The notes: a model not told the origin generated them from the letters alone. A DNA stretch of 34,771 nt from Muribaculaceae bacterium (GCA_017473615.1 JAFUKL010000033.1:1-34771), one strand, 5' to 3'. Shown: positions 1 to 8,698, numbered from the stretch's first letter. Made by a program: numbers and translations.

Positions 1-2
1 AG

Positions 3-2675
3 GCAGCGGGAGCTAAGTTGAGCCAATCAAAGATAAAAGTAACATACGCAGCCGATACATATAACGCATTGGTAGAAGAGGGCGTAGGAGAAGGAAAGAC
101 CGTAGAGTTTGCTCTTGGCAACATTCCTAATCGTGCAGACGAGGAGCTTGTAATCTCTGAAACCGACAGCTATGAATACTTGGCAACAGCATACGTATTG
201 TTCCCGGGCAAGAAGACCGATAAGGTAACAACCGACTTGACATTGACCGTGCCTACCGGTTTGAACAAGGACGTGGTAATCGAAGTACCTGCAGCGCCTG
301 CACAGCGCAACTATCGTACCAATGTGCTTGGCAACCTGTTGACAAACTCAGCCGACTTCACCGTAGTGGTTGATCCTATCTACAGTGGCGATTATACTCC
401 GGTTTCTGCATGGGACGGCACAACCGTAACCGAACCTCAGGTGGTAGACGGAAAATACGTTATCACAAGTGCAGCAGAATTTGCATGGTTGAGCGGCAAG
501 ACATTGCAGTATGACGTGCTTATGGCTAAGAGCGTAGACATGGCAGGCGGCGTATTCAAGGGTATGTTGTCAGACGGTCATGCTTTCGATGGAGCAGGAT
601 ATGCAATCTATAATGTGACATTCAATTACACTACAGAAGGACAGGACTGGTCATCATTGTTCGTAACAGGTGGTGGTAATGTCGATAACAGCGATATATC
701 TGTAAAGAATCTTATAATAGACGGTGCTAACGTAATTGCCGACAAGAGCGAAAACGGTAACGCTGCGGTTATTGCATCATACGCAGAAGGCGATGTTGTA
801 ATCGAAAACGTAACAGTGAGAAACTCTTCAGTAAACGGTACTTTGAATATGGGTGCTTTGATAGGTATTGTCACTGGTTCAAGTAACTCAACAGTTAAGA
901 ATTGTACAGTAGAAAATACTTCAATCAACACATACAATGTAGCCAACGAATCGGGTAATGTGGGAACTATATGCGGTCGCGTGGTAGGGAAATTGACAGT
1001 TGAGAACACCAAGGTAGCGGGCTCAACAATCAATGCTTACATCAACCGCACAGGCGAACAGCGCGCCGTTTCAAAATATATCGGTAACTTCTATGGTGGT
1101 TCTAATGCAGAATTAACCGTAACAGGTGCAACTATCGAAGATGTAACAATCAACGTATTGAATGAAGAAAACAAGGATCAAGTTTGCATCTATGGCGAAT
1201 TCCTTGGCGGATGGCAAAACGAAGGCGGTAAGGTAACTATCAATGGCACTGAATACACAAGAAATGCTACAATCTCTGATGCTGCTGCATTTGCTGAAGC
1301 TGTTAAAAACGCTAAAGACGGCGATGTTATCCAAGTAACAGGCAATATTGCAATCACTGAATTGAAAGCCGGAGCTAATGTAACTATTATCGGTATGGGT
1401 GAAGATGCAGTGCTTGACTTTACCGGAGATAGCAATTATTCTGATTGTTCAGGAAATATCACATTCAAGGGCTTGACTATTAAATTGGATTCAAGTAGGA
1501 CTTATTATAGTGTAGGTCTTCACAATCAAGGAGGTACTCATGTATATGACAACTGTAAGTTTGAAGGTGTTGCTACATCTTGGGGTAATTGTACATACAA
1601 CAATTGTACGTTCACCAATGCAACTTCAGGAAGTTATGCAGCATGGGTATATGGTGTAGGTGAAGTTAATTATAATAATTGTACGTTTAGCGGTGTTGAT
1701 CGTGCTGTTAAGGTGTATACTGATACCGATGCAAATGTTACTGTTAACTATAACAATTGTAAGTTTATTGCATCAAAGGTTAACAAGACTGCTGTTGAAA
1801 TTCATGCTCCGGAGAATAACGTAAAGAACGCTATTTATACTGTAAATATTAATAATGCTCAGCTTACTAATATGAATAGTGTAGCAGAACACTATGGTAA
1901 TCAATATTTCAATATCGAGACACCGCGTGCAATTGTCACTGTAGATGGAGAGACTTCTGCTCGTGTTGCTACTGATGATGTTCTTGCTGCAGTGTTGGGT
2001 GTTAGCTCAAAGACTGTAAACGTTGACCTTGCAGGCGATGTAGCATTCAATGGAAGAACAAATGCTTATAAGTGTGAAAACTTGAACATCAATGGTAACG
2101 GTAACACTTTGACTGTGAAAGACGGTTATCGTACCTATATGGCTACAGCCGGTGGTAAAATCACATTGAAAGATGTTGATTTTGTTCGTGAAACTACAGG
2201 AGGTACACACTGGCATGATAACAATATGAAGTTTGTAAGTGATGTTGAAATGAACAATGTGACATTCAATAAGGGTATTTGTATTGATGCAGTTAAGGCT
2301 GTGATGAACAATGTGACTATTACAAAGAATAAAGTTGCAACTTATGCTTTGTTTGTAACAACAGGTTCTGATGTGACTATGGACGGCTGTACAATAACTC
2401 ATGCCGATGGTGTAGCAGGTCGCGGAATCAAGGTGACTAAAGAAGATGCCGATGTGACAGCTCCTACATCATTGAAGATAAGCAACACATCATTCAATAC
2501 CGTTGAAAAAGCAGCTATCTTGGTTTATTCACAATCTGCTACAAAAGTGGAATTGAGCAACGTTAACATAACAAATGTTACTGAAGATAATGTTAACGCT
2601 GTATGGGTAGACGAAGATGCAGCAGATTACTTTGACTTGGTAACTGTAACCGGTGGAACTAAAGTTCAGGAATAA
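3..2675 (+). CDS. DUF6562-type / beta-helix surface protein, 3' part (5' end outside window)
   Basis: The frame stays open to the left edge (Ala-Ala-Gly-Ala-Lys precede the first possible TTG at 18), so this is the end of a longer gene and no start is claimed. The first ~120 residues (the QSKIKVTY start and the QRNYRTNVLGNLLT motif) resemble the C-terminal half of DUF6562 domains found in Bacteroidales cell-surface or fimbria-like proteins. The rest, about 750 residues, is a long run of short Asn/Thr/Val-rich strands. It has GLUG-like turns near residues 190-330 and repeated Asn-Asn-Cys-Thr/Lys-Phe steps near 1600-1770, as expected of a right-handed beta-helix. No catalytic residues were recognised. 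An outer-surface adhesive or glycan-contact role is inference. The last residues end in a double stop (TAATAA). The 5' third is visibly richer in G and C than the repeat part, which may reflect patchwork origin. Confidence 0.8.
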   Translation, partial: AAGAKLSQSKIKVTYAADTYNALVEEGVGEGKTVEFALGNIPNRADEELVISETDSYEYLATAYVLFPGKKTDKVTTDLTLTVPTGLNKDVVIEVPAAPAQRNYRTNVLGNLLTNSADFTVVVDPIYSGDYTPVSAWDGTTVTEPQVVDGKYVITSAAEFAWLSGKTLQYDVLMAKSVDMAGGVFKGMLSDGHAFDGAGYAIYNVTFNYTTEGQDWSSLFVTGGGNVDNSDISVKNLIIDGANVIADKSENGNAAVIASYAEGDVVIENVTVRNSSVNGTLNMGALIGIVTGSSNSTVKNCTVENTSINTYNVANESGNVGTICGRVVGKLTVENTKVAGSTINAYINRTGEQRAVSKYIGNFYGGSNAELTVTGATIEDVTINVLNEENKDQVCIYGEFLGGWQNEGGKVTINGTEYTRNATISDAAAFAEAVKNAKDGDVIQVTGNIAITELKAGANVTIIGMGEDAVLDFTGDSNYSDCSGNITFKGLTIKLDSSRTYYSVGLHNQGGTHVYDNCKFEGVATSWGNCTYNNCTFTNATSGSYAAWVYGVGEVNYNNCTFSGVDRAVKVYTDTDANVTVNYNNCKFIASKVNKTAVEIHAPENNVKNAIYTVNINNAQLTNMNSVAEHYGNQYFNIETPRAIVTVDGETSARVATDDVLAAVLGVSSKTVNVDLAGDVAFNGRTNAYKCENLNINGNGNTLTVKDGYRTYMATAGGKITLKDVDFVRETTGGTHWHDNNMKFVSDVEMNNVTFNKGICIDAVKAVMNNVTITKNKVATYALFVTTGSDVTMDGCTITHADGVAGRGIKVTKEDADVTAPTSLKISNTSFNTVEKAAILVYSQSATKVELSNVNITNVTEDNVNAVWVDEDAADYFDLVTVTGGTKVQE

Positions 2676-2764
2676 TAAGCATACAGGTTTGGGGGGCTTG
2701 GTTGTCCCCTAAGCCACAAATGATCGCTTTTGAGAAAAATTAATTTTGTAAGTTTAAAAAAATG

Positions 2765-2801
2765 AAGTCAGCCGGTTCGTGAGAATCGGCTGACTTTTTT
2801 A
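2765..2801 (+). terminator. Rho-independent terminator after the surface-protein gene
   Basis: A perfect 10-bp stem (2765-2774 with 2787-2796) closes a 12-base loop and runs into six T residues. It lies 90 bases after the stop codon. A second, GC-rich hairpin (GGCTT at 2695-2699 with AAGCC at 2711-2715, flanked by TTTG/CAAA) sits closer to the stop but has no T run, so it may only stabilise the 3' end. Confidence 0.8.
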
Positions 2802-2808
2802 GTACCAA

Positions 2809-2850
2809 TAAAAAATACGATTCAATCGTGTGACTGAATCGTATTTTTTT
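2809..2850 (-). terminator. Bidirectional terminator serving the tRNA-Pro gene
   Basis: Perfect 14-bp inverted repeat (2811-2824 with 2835-2848), flanked by A on the left and T on the right. It can therefore end transcription in both directions. It lies just past the 3' end of the minus-strand tRNA gene. Confidence 0.75.
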
Positions 2851-2852
2851 GT

Positions 2853-2930
2853 TGGTCGGGGTACCAGGATTCGAACCTGGGACCCCCTGCTCCCAAAGCA
2901 GGTGCGCTAACCGGACTGCGCTACACCCCG
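2853..2930 (-). tRNA. tRNA-Pro, anticodon UGG
   Basis: On the minus strand the sequence folds as a full cloverleaf. The acceptor stem is CGGGGTG paired with TACCCCG. The D arm is GCGC/GCGC. The anticodon stem is CCTGC/GCAGG with loop TTTGGGA, giving anticodon TGG. The T arm is CCAGG/CCTGG with loop TTCGAAT. The discriminator base is A and the CCA end is encoded (2853-2855). It is a single gene with its own promoter and terminator. Confidence 0.96.
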
Positions 2931-2956
2931 ATTGCATTCTTTTCGGAATTGCGGTG

Positions 2957-2987
2957 CAAAGATAGAGCCTTTTTTTGAATTACACAA
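2957..2987 (-). promoter_or_regulatory. Promoter of tRNA-Pro (Bacteroidota -33/-7 type)
   Basis: Minus strand: TTG (2985-2987), 20 bases, then TATCTTTG (2957-2964). This fits the known Bacteroidota sigma factor consensus TTTG / TAnnTTTG. The start would fall about 20 bases before the mature tRNA 5' end. Confidence 0.7.
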
Positions 2988-3071
2988 CATGAAAATGATG
3001 ATTAAATCAACTTCTGAGTTGATTTCTGAAATTTTACCGGAATAAATAGAAAAAATGTCATCGGATTATTG

Positions 3072-3079
3072 TATTTTTG
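3072..3079 (+). promoter_or_regulatory. Candidate -7 box for aspS
   Basis: TATTTTTG matches TAnnTTTG exactly and lies about 67 bases before the aspS start codon. No clear TTG box is seen 20 bases upstream, so the call rests on the -7 box alone. Confidence 0.45.
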
Positions 3080-3145
3080 CATGATTTAGTGCTTTATTGG
3101 CATTATTGGTATAGAATAGTATAAAAAACGATATAACGACACATT

Positions 3146-4915
3146 ATGTATAGAACAAGAACATGTGGCGAATTGCGCATAGCTGACGCAGGCAAGCAGG
3201 TGACACTTGCCGGTTGGGTGCAACGCTTGAGAAAAATGGGCGCGATGACTTTCGTTGACTTGCGCGACCGTTACGGAATAACTCAAATTGTGTTTAACAA
3301 TGAAGTGAATGAAGCATTGTGTGATGCTGCCAATCAGTTGGGGCGCGAGTATGTGATTCAGCTGACCGGAACAGTGGCTGAACGTTCAAGCAAGAATGCC
3401 AATCTGTCTACCGGTGATATAGAAATTATAGCGGAATCGCTCACCGTGCTTAACAAGAGCGAGATACCGCCTTTTACAATCGAGGATAACAGCGACGGCG
3501 GCGATGACTTGCGTATGCAGTATCGTTACCTTGATTTGCGTCGTAATGCTGTGCGTAAAAACCTTGAATTGCGCTCAAAAATATGTTTTGAATTGCGTCG
3601 ATATCTGAATGAACATAATTTCCTTGAAGTAGAAACTCCGATATTGACAAAGTCCACTCCGGAAGGTGCTCGCGATTTCGTTGTGCCTTCACGTATGAAT
3701 CCTGGTCAGTTCTATGCTTTGCCGCAGTCGCCGCAGTTGTACAAGCAGTTGCTTATGGTGGGCGGATTTGACCGCTATTTCCAAATTGCAAAATGTTTCC
3801 GTGACGAGGATCTCCGTGCCGACCGTCAGCCTGAATTTACCCAAATCGACTGTGAAATGTCGTTTGTAGAGCAGGAAGATGTTCTTCAGCTTTTTGAAGG
3901 TCTTGTCAAGCATATATTCAAGACCACGAGAGGACTTGAATTCAATGAACCGTTTACCCGCATGACGTGGGCAGATGCCATGAAATATTATGGCAGCGAT
4001 AAGCCGGATATCCGATTCGGGATGAAATTCGTGGAATTGAAGGACTTGACCGAGGGACATGACTTCGCAGTATTTGACAGTGCCGAATATGTGGGCGGAA
4101 TCTGTGCAGAGGGATGTGCAGGGTACACTCGTAAGCAGATAGATTCCTTGACCGATTTTGTGAAACGTCCGCAAATAGGAGCTAAGGGACTTGTATGGAT
4201 AAAAGTGGAGAATGACGGCTCAATCAAAAGCAGCATAGGTAAATTCTATAGTGAAGAAGACTTGAAGAAGATGACCGACCGTTGCGGTGCCAAACCGGGC
4301 GATATGGTGTTGATTCTTTGCGGTAAGACTTCCACCACCCGCAAGCAATTGAATGAATTGCGACTTGAAATGGGTAATCAGTTGGGCTTGCGCGACAAGG
4401 ATACATTTGCCCCGTTGTGGGTGATAGATTTCCCGATGTTTGAATGGGACGAAGAGACGCAGCGTTATTATGCGATGCATCACCCGTTCACAATGCCTAA
4501 TAAGGAGGATATACCATTGCTTAAGACCGATACAGGTGCAGTGCGTGCTTATGCCTACGATATGGTGATGAACGGTGTGGAATTAGGTGGAGGAAGTATA
4601 CGTATACATGAACCTGAGTTGCAGGACTTGATGTTTGAGTTGCTTGGATTTACACCTGAACGTGCTCACGAAAAATTCGGTTTCTTGATGAATGCGTTCA
4701 AGTATGGTGCACCGCCGCATGCCGGCTTGGCATTCGGTCTTGACCGTTTTGTGTCGATGATTGCCGGTCTTGACAGCATACGTGATACAATCGCTTTCCC
4801 GAAGAATAATTCAGGTCGTGACATGATGAACGATTCACCTGCCGAAATAGAGCAAGAGCAACTTGATGAATTGTTTATTATGCTTGACAAGGAGAAAATT
4901 GCCGGCAAAAAGTGA
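3146..4915 (+). CDS. aspS: Aspartyl-tRNA synthetase
   Basis: Class II aminoacyl-tRNA synthetase that charges tRNA-Asp with aspartate in the cytoplasm. The 589-residue length is typical of bacterial AspRS. In order: N-terminal OB-fold anticodon-binding domain (~1-105), catalytic core with motif 2 around residues 217-232 ([14 protein letters not shown]), a GAD insertion domain (~285-420, typical of bacterial AspRS), and motif 3 near residue 526 (GLAFGLDRF). The ATG at 3146 begins the usual MYRT start and agrees with the candidate promoter upstream. Whether the enzyme is discriminating, or also charges tRNA-Asn, cannot be told by eye. It stands alone: about 100 bases separate it from the next gene, and no hairpin with a T run was seen there. 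Confidence 0.97.
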   Translation: MYRTRTCGELRIADAGKQVTLAGWVQRLRKMGAMTFVDLRDRYGITQIVFNNEVNEALCDAANQLGREYVIQLTGTVAERSSKNANLSTGDIEIIAESLTVLNKSEIPPFTIEDNSDGGDDLRMQYRYLDLRRNAVRKNLELRSKICFELRRYLNEHNFLEVETPILTKSTPEGARDFVVPSRMNPGQFYALPQSPQLYKQLLMVGGFDRYFQIAKCFRDEDLRADRQPEFTQIDCEMSFVEQEDVLQLFEGLVKHIFKTTRGLEFNEPFTRMTWADAMKYYGSDKPDIRFGMKFVELKDLTEGHDFAVFDSAEYVGGICAEGCAGYTRKQIDSLTDFVKRPQIGAKGLVWIKVENDGSIKSSIGKFYSEEDLKKMTDRCGAKPGDMVLILCGKTSTTRKQLNELRLEMGNQLGLRDKDTFAPLWVIDFPMFEWDEETQRYYAMHHPFTMPNKEDIPLLKTDTGAVRAYAYDMVMNGVELGGGSIRIHEPELQDLMFELLGFTPERAHEKFGFLMNAFKYGAPPHAGLAFGLDRFVSMIAGLDSIRDTIAFPKNNSGRDMMNDSPAEIEQEQLDELFIMLDKEKIAGKK

Positions 4916-4958
4916 TTTACCTGCGTAATTTGACAAAAAATCAATTCCAAAATATTCC

Positions 4959-4987
4959 TTAAAATAATTTCGAAGTAAAATTAAAAC
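4959..4987. repeat. Intergenic 29-base element, copy 1
   Basis: Begins TTAAAATAAT, has TCGAAG in the middle and ends TTAAAAC. It matches 26 of 29 positions of the element at 13193-13221. Unlike that copy, it is not flanked by inverted-repeat arms. It lies between aspS and the Nif3-like gene. Confidence 0.5.
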
Positions 4988-5015
4988 AACTTCTAATTAC
5001 TGAAACAGAAATAAA

Positions 5016-6110
5016 ATGAAGATAGCAGAGGTTACAAGACTTATAGAGGAATTTGCTCCCACAGCTTTGCAAGAAAGTTGGGATAATGCCGGAATGCAGG
5101 TAGGAAATCCGCAGGCAGAGACTACCGGCGTATTGCTATGTCTTGATGTGACCGAGGCTATCATCGATGAATCCATTGCAAAGGGGATAAATCTCATAAT
5201 AACGCATCATCCATTGCTTTTTCGCGGCATGAAATCCATTACAGGGCGTAATGCCATAGAGCGCATAGTGATAAAAGCCATCAAGAATGACATTGCCATA
5301 TATTCTGCGCATACCAACATGGACAGTGCATGGGGTGGTGTTTCCCACCTTATCGCAAAGAAGTTGGGACTGGCAGATGTGGAGGTGTTAAGCAGGCAGC
5401 AAGGGAAAATGTTTAAACTTGTGGTCTTTGTCCCAAACGCTTCGCTTGAAAAAGTGAGAGATGCCGTAACAAATGCCGGTGCAGGAAGAATAGGTGACTA
5501 TGACTGTTGCAGTTATCAATTGCAGGGTGAAGGTACATTCAGAGCTTTGCCCGGAGCAGACCCTTATGTAGGGCAAGTGGGCGAATTGCATCGTGAGCCC
5601 GAAATGCGGTTGGAAGTAGTGCTGCCAAGCTATTGCAAGAACAGGGTTCTGCGTGCCATGCTTGATGCTCACCCCTATGAAGAGCCTGCTTATGACCTGA
5701 TTGCGCTTGAGAATGAAAGCAAATACTCCGGTCTTGGTGTTGTGGGAAATCTTCCGGAGAGTGAAGATGCAGTACAGTTCCTGTCACGCGTAAAGGCTAT
5801 TTTCGGTACGGGTGCTGTGAGGTATAGCGGTGACGTGAGCAAGCGAGTGAAACGCATTGCCGTATGTGGTGGTGCAGGTGCAGAATTTGTACATGATGCT
5901 GTAGCGTGCGAAGCCGATATGCTGATAACCGGAGATGTTAAATATCATGAGTTCATGACCGATAGCGACAAGATTATAATTGCCGATATAGGTCATTATG
6001 AGAGCGAACATTTCACAAAAGAAATTTTTAATGAGATAATTACAAAAAAAATTCCTAACTTTGCAATTCATTACGCTGAATTAGAAAAAAATCCGATAAA
6101 TTATTTGTAA
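5016..6110 (+). CDS. Nif3-like dinuclear metal-centre protein (DUF34/YbgI family, with PII-like insert)
   Basis: Member of the widespread Nif3/YbgI family, toroidal hexamers that carry two metal ions per subunit. Databases often label it GTP cyclohydrolase I type 2, but the physiological role is not settled. Metal ligands are visible: HH in ITHHP (~64-65), His in SAHTNMD (~98), and the C-terminal GHYESEH (~326-332). The 364-residue length is that of the long form. Residues ~130-235 form an inserted PII/CutA-like domain ending in HPYEEPAYDL, as in Bacillus YqfO. The next gene starts 3 bases after this stop, so the two are translationally close and probably one operon. The ATG at 5016 gives the family's usual start (MKIAEVTRLIEEFAP). 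Confidence 0.9.
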   Translation: MKIAEVTRLIEEFAPTALQESWDNAGMQVGNPQAETTGVLLCLDVTEAIIDESIAKGINLIITHHPLLFRGMKSITGRNAIERIVIKAIKNDIAIYSAHTNMDSAWGGVSHLIAKKLGLADVEVLSRQQGKMFKLVVFVPNASLEKVRDAVTNAGAGRIGDYDCCSYQLQGEGTFRALPGADPYVGQVGELHREPEMRLEVVLPSYCKNRVLRAMLDAHPYEEPAYDLIALENESKYSGLGVVGNLPESEDAVQFLSRVKAIFGTGAVRYSGDVSKRVKRIAVCGGAGAEFVHDAVACEADMLITGDVKYHEFMTDSDKIIIADIGHYESEHFTKEIFNEIITKKIPNFAIHYAELEKNPINYL

Positions 6111-6113
6111 GCT

Positions 6114-6878
6114 ATGGCTACCGATAAGACAAAACAAGAAAAAGAATTGACCGTAGAAGAGCGTTTGAAAGCCCTTTATGCACTCCAGACCACATTGTCG
6201 GAAGTGGATAGAATCAAAACGCTGAGAGGAGAATTACCATTGGAGGTACAGGATCTGGAAGATGAGGTTGCAGGTCTTGAAACCCGTATACAGAATTACA
6301 AGAATGATATAGCAGGTTTGGCAGACGGCATCAACAAGCAGAATCGTGAAATCGCCGAAGCCAATGCGTTGATAGAGAAATATACATCGCAGCAAGACAA
6401 CGTGCGCAACAACCGTGAGTATGATTTCTTATCGAAAGAAATTGAATATCAGCATTTGAATATTGAGCTTGCCAATAAGCGAATAAACGAGTTCAATCAG
6501 CAGATAGAGGCAAAGAAAAGTGATGTGGCTGTTGCCGAAGAACATCTTGCCGACCGCAATCATATTTTGAATGAGAAGAAAAGCGAATTGGAACAAATTG
6601 TGTCTGAAACAAAGCAGGAAGAAGAAAAACTCCGTGAACAGGCTAAGAAACTTGAAAACAAAATCGAGCCGAGATTGCTTGCCGCATTCAAGCGTATACG
6701 TAAGAATGCCCGCAATGGATTAGGTGTTGTCTACATACAGCGTAATGCGTGCGGCGGATGTTTCAACCGTATTCCGGCACAACGTCAGGCTGAAATCAAG
6801 ATGCACAAGAAAATCATCGTATGCGAGTATTGCGGACGTATTATGATAGACCCGGAACTTGCAGGAGTTACAGAATAA
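6114..6878 (+). CDS. Coiled-coil protein with C-terminal C4 zinc ribbon
   Basis: A 254-residue protein. Residues ~15-195 are mostly charged heptad-like sequence predicted to form a long coiled coil. The C-terminus has two Cys pairs (CGGC near 211 and CEYC near 235) with a basic stretch between, the layout of the zf-RING_7/CT398-like zinc-ribbon family. In Bacteroidota and other phyla this family is very often next to a Nif3-like gene, as here (3-base gap). The exact function is unknown; nucleic-acid binding or an adaptor role in the Nif3 complex is inference. A strong terminator follows, closing the two-gene operon. Confidence 0.88.
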   Translation: MATDKTKQEKELTVEERLKALYALQTTLSEVDRIKTLRGELPLEVQDLEDEVAGLETRIQNYKNDIAGLADGINKQNREIAEANALIEKYTSQQDNVRNNREYDFLSKEIEYQHLNIELANKRINEFNQQIEAKKSDVAVAEEHLADRNHILNEKKSELEQIVSETKQEEEKLREQAKKLENKIEPRLLAAFKRIRKNARNGLGVVYIQRNACGGCFNRIPAQRQAEIKMHKKIIVCEYCGRIMIDPELAGVTE

Positions 6879-6905
6879 GAAATAAAATCTAATTCTATTT
6901 ATATG

Positions 6906-6946
6906 AAAACCGAGCTGAATTATTTCAACTCGGTTTTGCTTTTTTT
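6906..6946 (+). terminator. Terminator after the Nif3/zinc-ribbon operon
   Basis: Nine-bp stem AAAACCGAG (6906-6914) with CTCGGTTTT (6929-6937), inner extension CTGAA/TTCAA with one mismatch, then a run of T. Confidence 0.8.
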
Positions 6947-6973
6947 GTTAAAATGGTGTATTCCACTCTTTCT

Positions 6974-7000
6974 AAAAGAGGTATGGTATATCCCTCTTTT
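6974..7000 (-). terminator. Weak hairpin after the thymidine kinase gene
   Basis: AAAAGAGG (6974-6981) pairs with CCTCTTTT (6993-7000) over 8 bp. On the minus strand it lies just after the stop codon and its right arm ends in TTTT. It could terminate the kinase transcript, but the stem is short. Confidence 0.4.
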
Positions 7001-7002
7001 GT

Positions 7003-7632
7003 TTACTCTTTTTCCTTGAAGAGTGAATTCTTTTCAGATGACTCCAATCTGCGGTTACGCCAGCAACGTCGGCACATGGCTATGTATTTGTCATCACCGC
7101 CTATTTCAACTTGATTACCGTCGGTAAGAACTGTACCGTCCTTGTCGATACGGGCATTTATGATGGTTTTCCGTCCGCATGAGCATGTCGATTTCACCTC
7201 GTCGATGGTATCGGCGATTTCAAAAAGACGTTTAGAGCCTTCAAACATGTTGGATTGAAAATCGGTACGCAATCCGTAGCATACAACGTTACAGCCGTAG
7301 TCGTCCACGATACGTGCCAATTGGTCGACCTGTTCACGCGTAAGGAATTGTGCTTCATCTATTAGAATCCAGTCTTTCACGACCAAAGTCTCTTCATAGA
7401 TGTTTTTAGCTAATTCATATAAGTCGGTATCTTGATAAATCCAAAGGCACTCTCTTTTAATACCTATGCGTGATTTGATTACATTCTCCTTGTCTCGCGT
7501 GTCGATGATGGGTTTCATGCATATATACTCCATCCCGCGCTCTTCAAAATTATAGGCTGTGGTGAGCAGTAATGCGGTTTTAGCCGAACCCATTGTTCCG
7601 TATCGGAAATACAATTTACCTCTTCTGTTCAT
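7003..7632 (-). CDS. tdk: Thymidine kinase (type II, TK1-like)
   Basis: Phosphorylates thymidine (deoxyuridine) to the monophosphate with ATP in nucleoside salvage. Visible features: a P-loop at residues 12-19 (GTMGSAKT), a Walker-B-like DEAQ at 92-95 whose glutamate is the catalytic base in this family, and a C-terminal zinc site with Cys 150, 152, 187 and 190 (CSC and CRRC). The 209-residue length is normal. The P-loop has Ala where most kinases have Gly before the Lys. The sequence looks closer to the Firmicutes-like YNYEERG subgroup (here YNFEERG) than to the usual Bacteroides enzyme, which suggests an alternative lineage. It follows the YitT-family gene by 9 bases, so it is probably co-transcribed. 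Confidence 0.88.
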   Translation of the reverse strand: MNRRGKLYFRYGTMGSAKTALLLTTAYNFEERGMEYICMKPIIDTRDKENVIKSRIGIKRECLWIYQDTDLYELAKNIYEETLVVKDWILIDEAQFLTREQVDQLARIVDDYGCNVVCYGLRTDFQSNMFEGSKRLFEIADTIDEVKSTCSCGRKTIINARIDKDGTVLTDGNQVEIGGDDKYIAMCRRCWRNRRLESSEKNSLFKEKE

Positions 7633-7641
7633 GATATAGGT

Positions 7642-8592
7642 TTAGTCGTTTTTGCTTGTCTCGTTTTCTTCATAATATGCTTGCGGATGCACGTGCCTGA
7701 TGTCGCTTGAAATATCCTTACGCATTTTAACTTTCATGTGATCGAATCCTCGTCCGAATACGCCGTTAACTTTTGATTGTGTAATGAAAGCGTGGTTGTC
7801 GATGGACTTGATTATTCGAAATATTGTCACACTCTCTATCTTGCGGCACATGACCATAAGCATGGTTACTTCATTCTTTGTATACCATCCTGTTCCTTTC
7901 AATACGGTACATCCTCGATGTGCATCGCGTATGATAGCATCGGCAATTTCTTTCCAGCGGTCAGAGAATATCATGAATTGGACAGCTTGCCTATTGGAGT
8001 TTATGACTAAATCGGTAACGTATGAAAGAATCATGACAAAGATAACTCCATAAACGATTTTATCGACGCTGTGAAATAACAGGTAGGACGTTGAAATAAT
8101 CAAGAAATCCACATAAAGAATCATACGTCCTACTGTTACATTGCTGTGTTTGGAAACCATTGCAGCAATGATGTCGGTGCCTCCGGAACTACCGTTGTGT
8201 ACAAAAGTCAGTCCTATGCCGAAACCGCATAGCAATGCTCCGATAACAAGACTCATGAAAGGCTGTTGTTCCACCAACGGACTATTGAAAAAAGGCTTGA
8301 ATAATGCTATGAGAAGGCTTAGAACCGTGGTGCCGAAAATCGTGCGTTTCACGAATGTCCAGCCTACAACTTTAGCTGCCAATAACAGCAGGAATATATT
8401 GATGGCATAATTGGACAAAGCCACATTAATGCCCCATTTGAAATATAATAGCGATGCCATACCTGCAACTCCACCTATGACTATTTTCTCGGGGAGTATG
8501 AATGCGGTGAAACCGAACGCGTAACATGCAAGACCTAACACAATGAAAATGTAATCTTGCACTGTATTCAGGATGTGAGCCTTTTTCGTCAT
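7642..8592 (-). CDS. YitT-family membrane protein (DUF161 + DUF2179)
   Basis: Polytopic inner-membrane protein of unknown function. The N-terminal ~200 residues contain five to six hydrophobic helices with the family's Gly-rich motifs (GGVAGMASLLYF, NGSSGGTDIIA). The C-terminal ~90 residues are the soluble DUF2179 domain (GCTVLKGTGWYTKNEVTMLMVM). I chose the ATG at 8592. A longer frame begins with TTG at 8622, but that codon lies inside a perfect -7 box (8620-8627), so transcripts should start downstream of it. The protein is then 316 residues. It is first in a two-gene minus-strand unit with the thymidine kinase; I see no functional link between the two. Confidence 0.88.
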   Translation of the reverse strand: MTKKAHILNTVQDYIFIVLGLACYAFGFTAFILPEKIVIGGVAGMASLLYFKWGINVALSNYAINIFLLLLAAKVVGWTFVKRTIFGTTVLSLLIALFKPFFNSPLVEQQPFMSLVIGALLCGFGIGLTFVHNGSSGGTDIIAAMVSKHSNVTVGRMILYVDFLIISTSYLLFHSVDKIVYGVIFVMILSYVTDLVINSNRQAVQFMIFSDRWKEIADAIIRDAHRGCTVLKGTGWYTKNEVTMLMVMCRKIESVTIFRIIKSIDNHAFITQSKVNGVFGRGFDHMKVKMRKDISSDIRHVHPQAYYEENETSKND

Positions 8593-8619
8593 GTCTTTAT
8601 TCTTTAAAAAATGTGATGA

Positions 8620-8627
8620 CAAATTTA
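8620..8627 (-). promoter_or_regulatory. -7 box of the YitT/thymidine kinase operon
   Basis: Minus strand reads TAAATTTG, an exact TAnnTTTG. Its position places the transcript start near 8613, about 20 bases before the ATG at 8592, and argues against the TTG start at 8622. No TTG box was seen 20 bases upstream. Confidence 0.5.
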
Positions 8628-8698
8628 GTAAATAGAAATGACAGAAAAAACGGAAATGAGTAAAAGTTGTCGATTAAAATATATATTGTGCCGTGCTG

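Noticed and set aside
626-1033. Antisense open frame in the surface-protein gene (135 codons)
   Set aside because: Mirror of the Val/Thr/Asn-rich coding repeats; no start signals and no recognisable family.
1260-2650. Repetitive look of the surface-protein gene as a possible CRISPR or tandem DNA repeat
   Set aside because: The repetition is at protein level (beta-helix rungs) with varied spacing and DNA sequence; no regular spacers. No CRISPR array was seen anywhere in the window.
2741-2748. TAATTTTG promoter-like box after the surface-protein gene
   Set aside because: Any transcript would end at the terminator about 50 bases on, and there is no TTG at the usual distance. A tiny RNA is possible but unsupported.
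2740-2937. Minus-strand open frame of 65 codons
   Set aside because: It covers the tRNA-Pro gene and two terminators; the peptide is a read-through of RNA structure.
3689-4174. Minus-strand open frame of 161 codons inside aspS
   Set aside because: Shadow of a conserved gene; no homology recognised.
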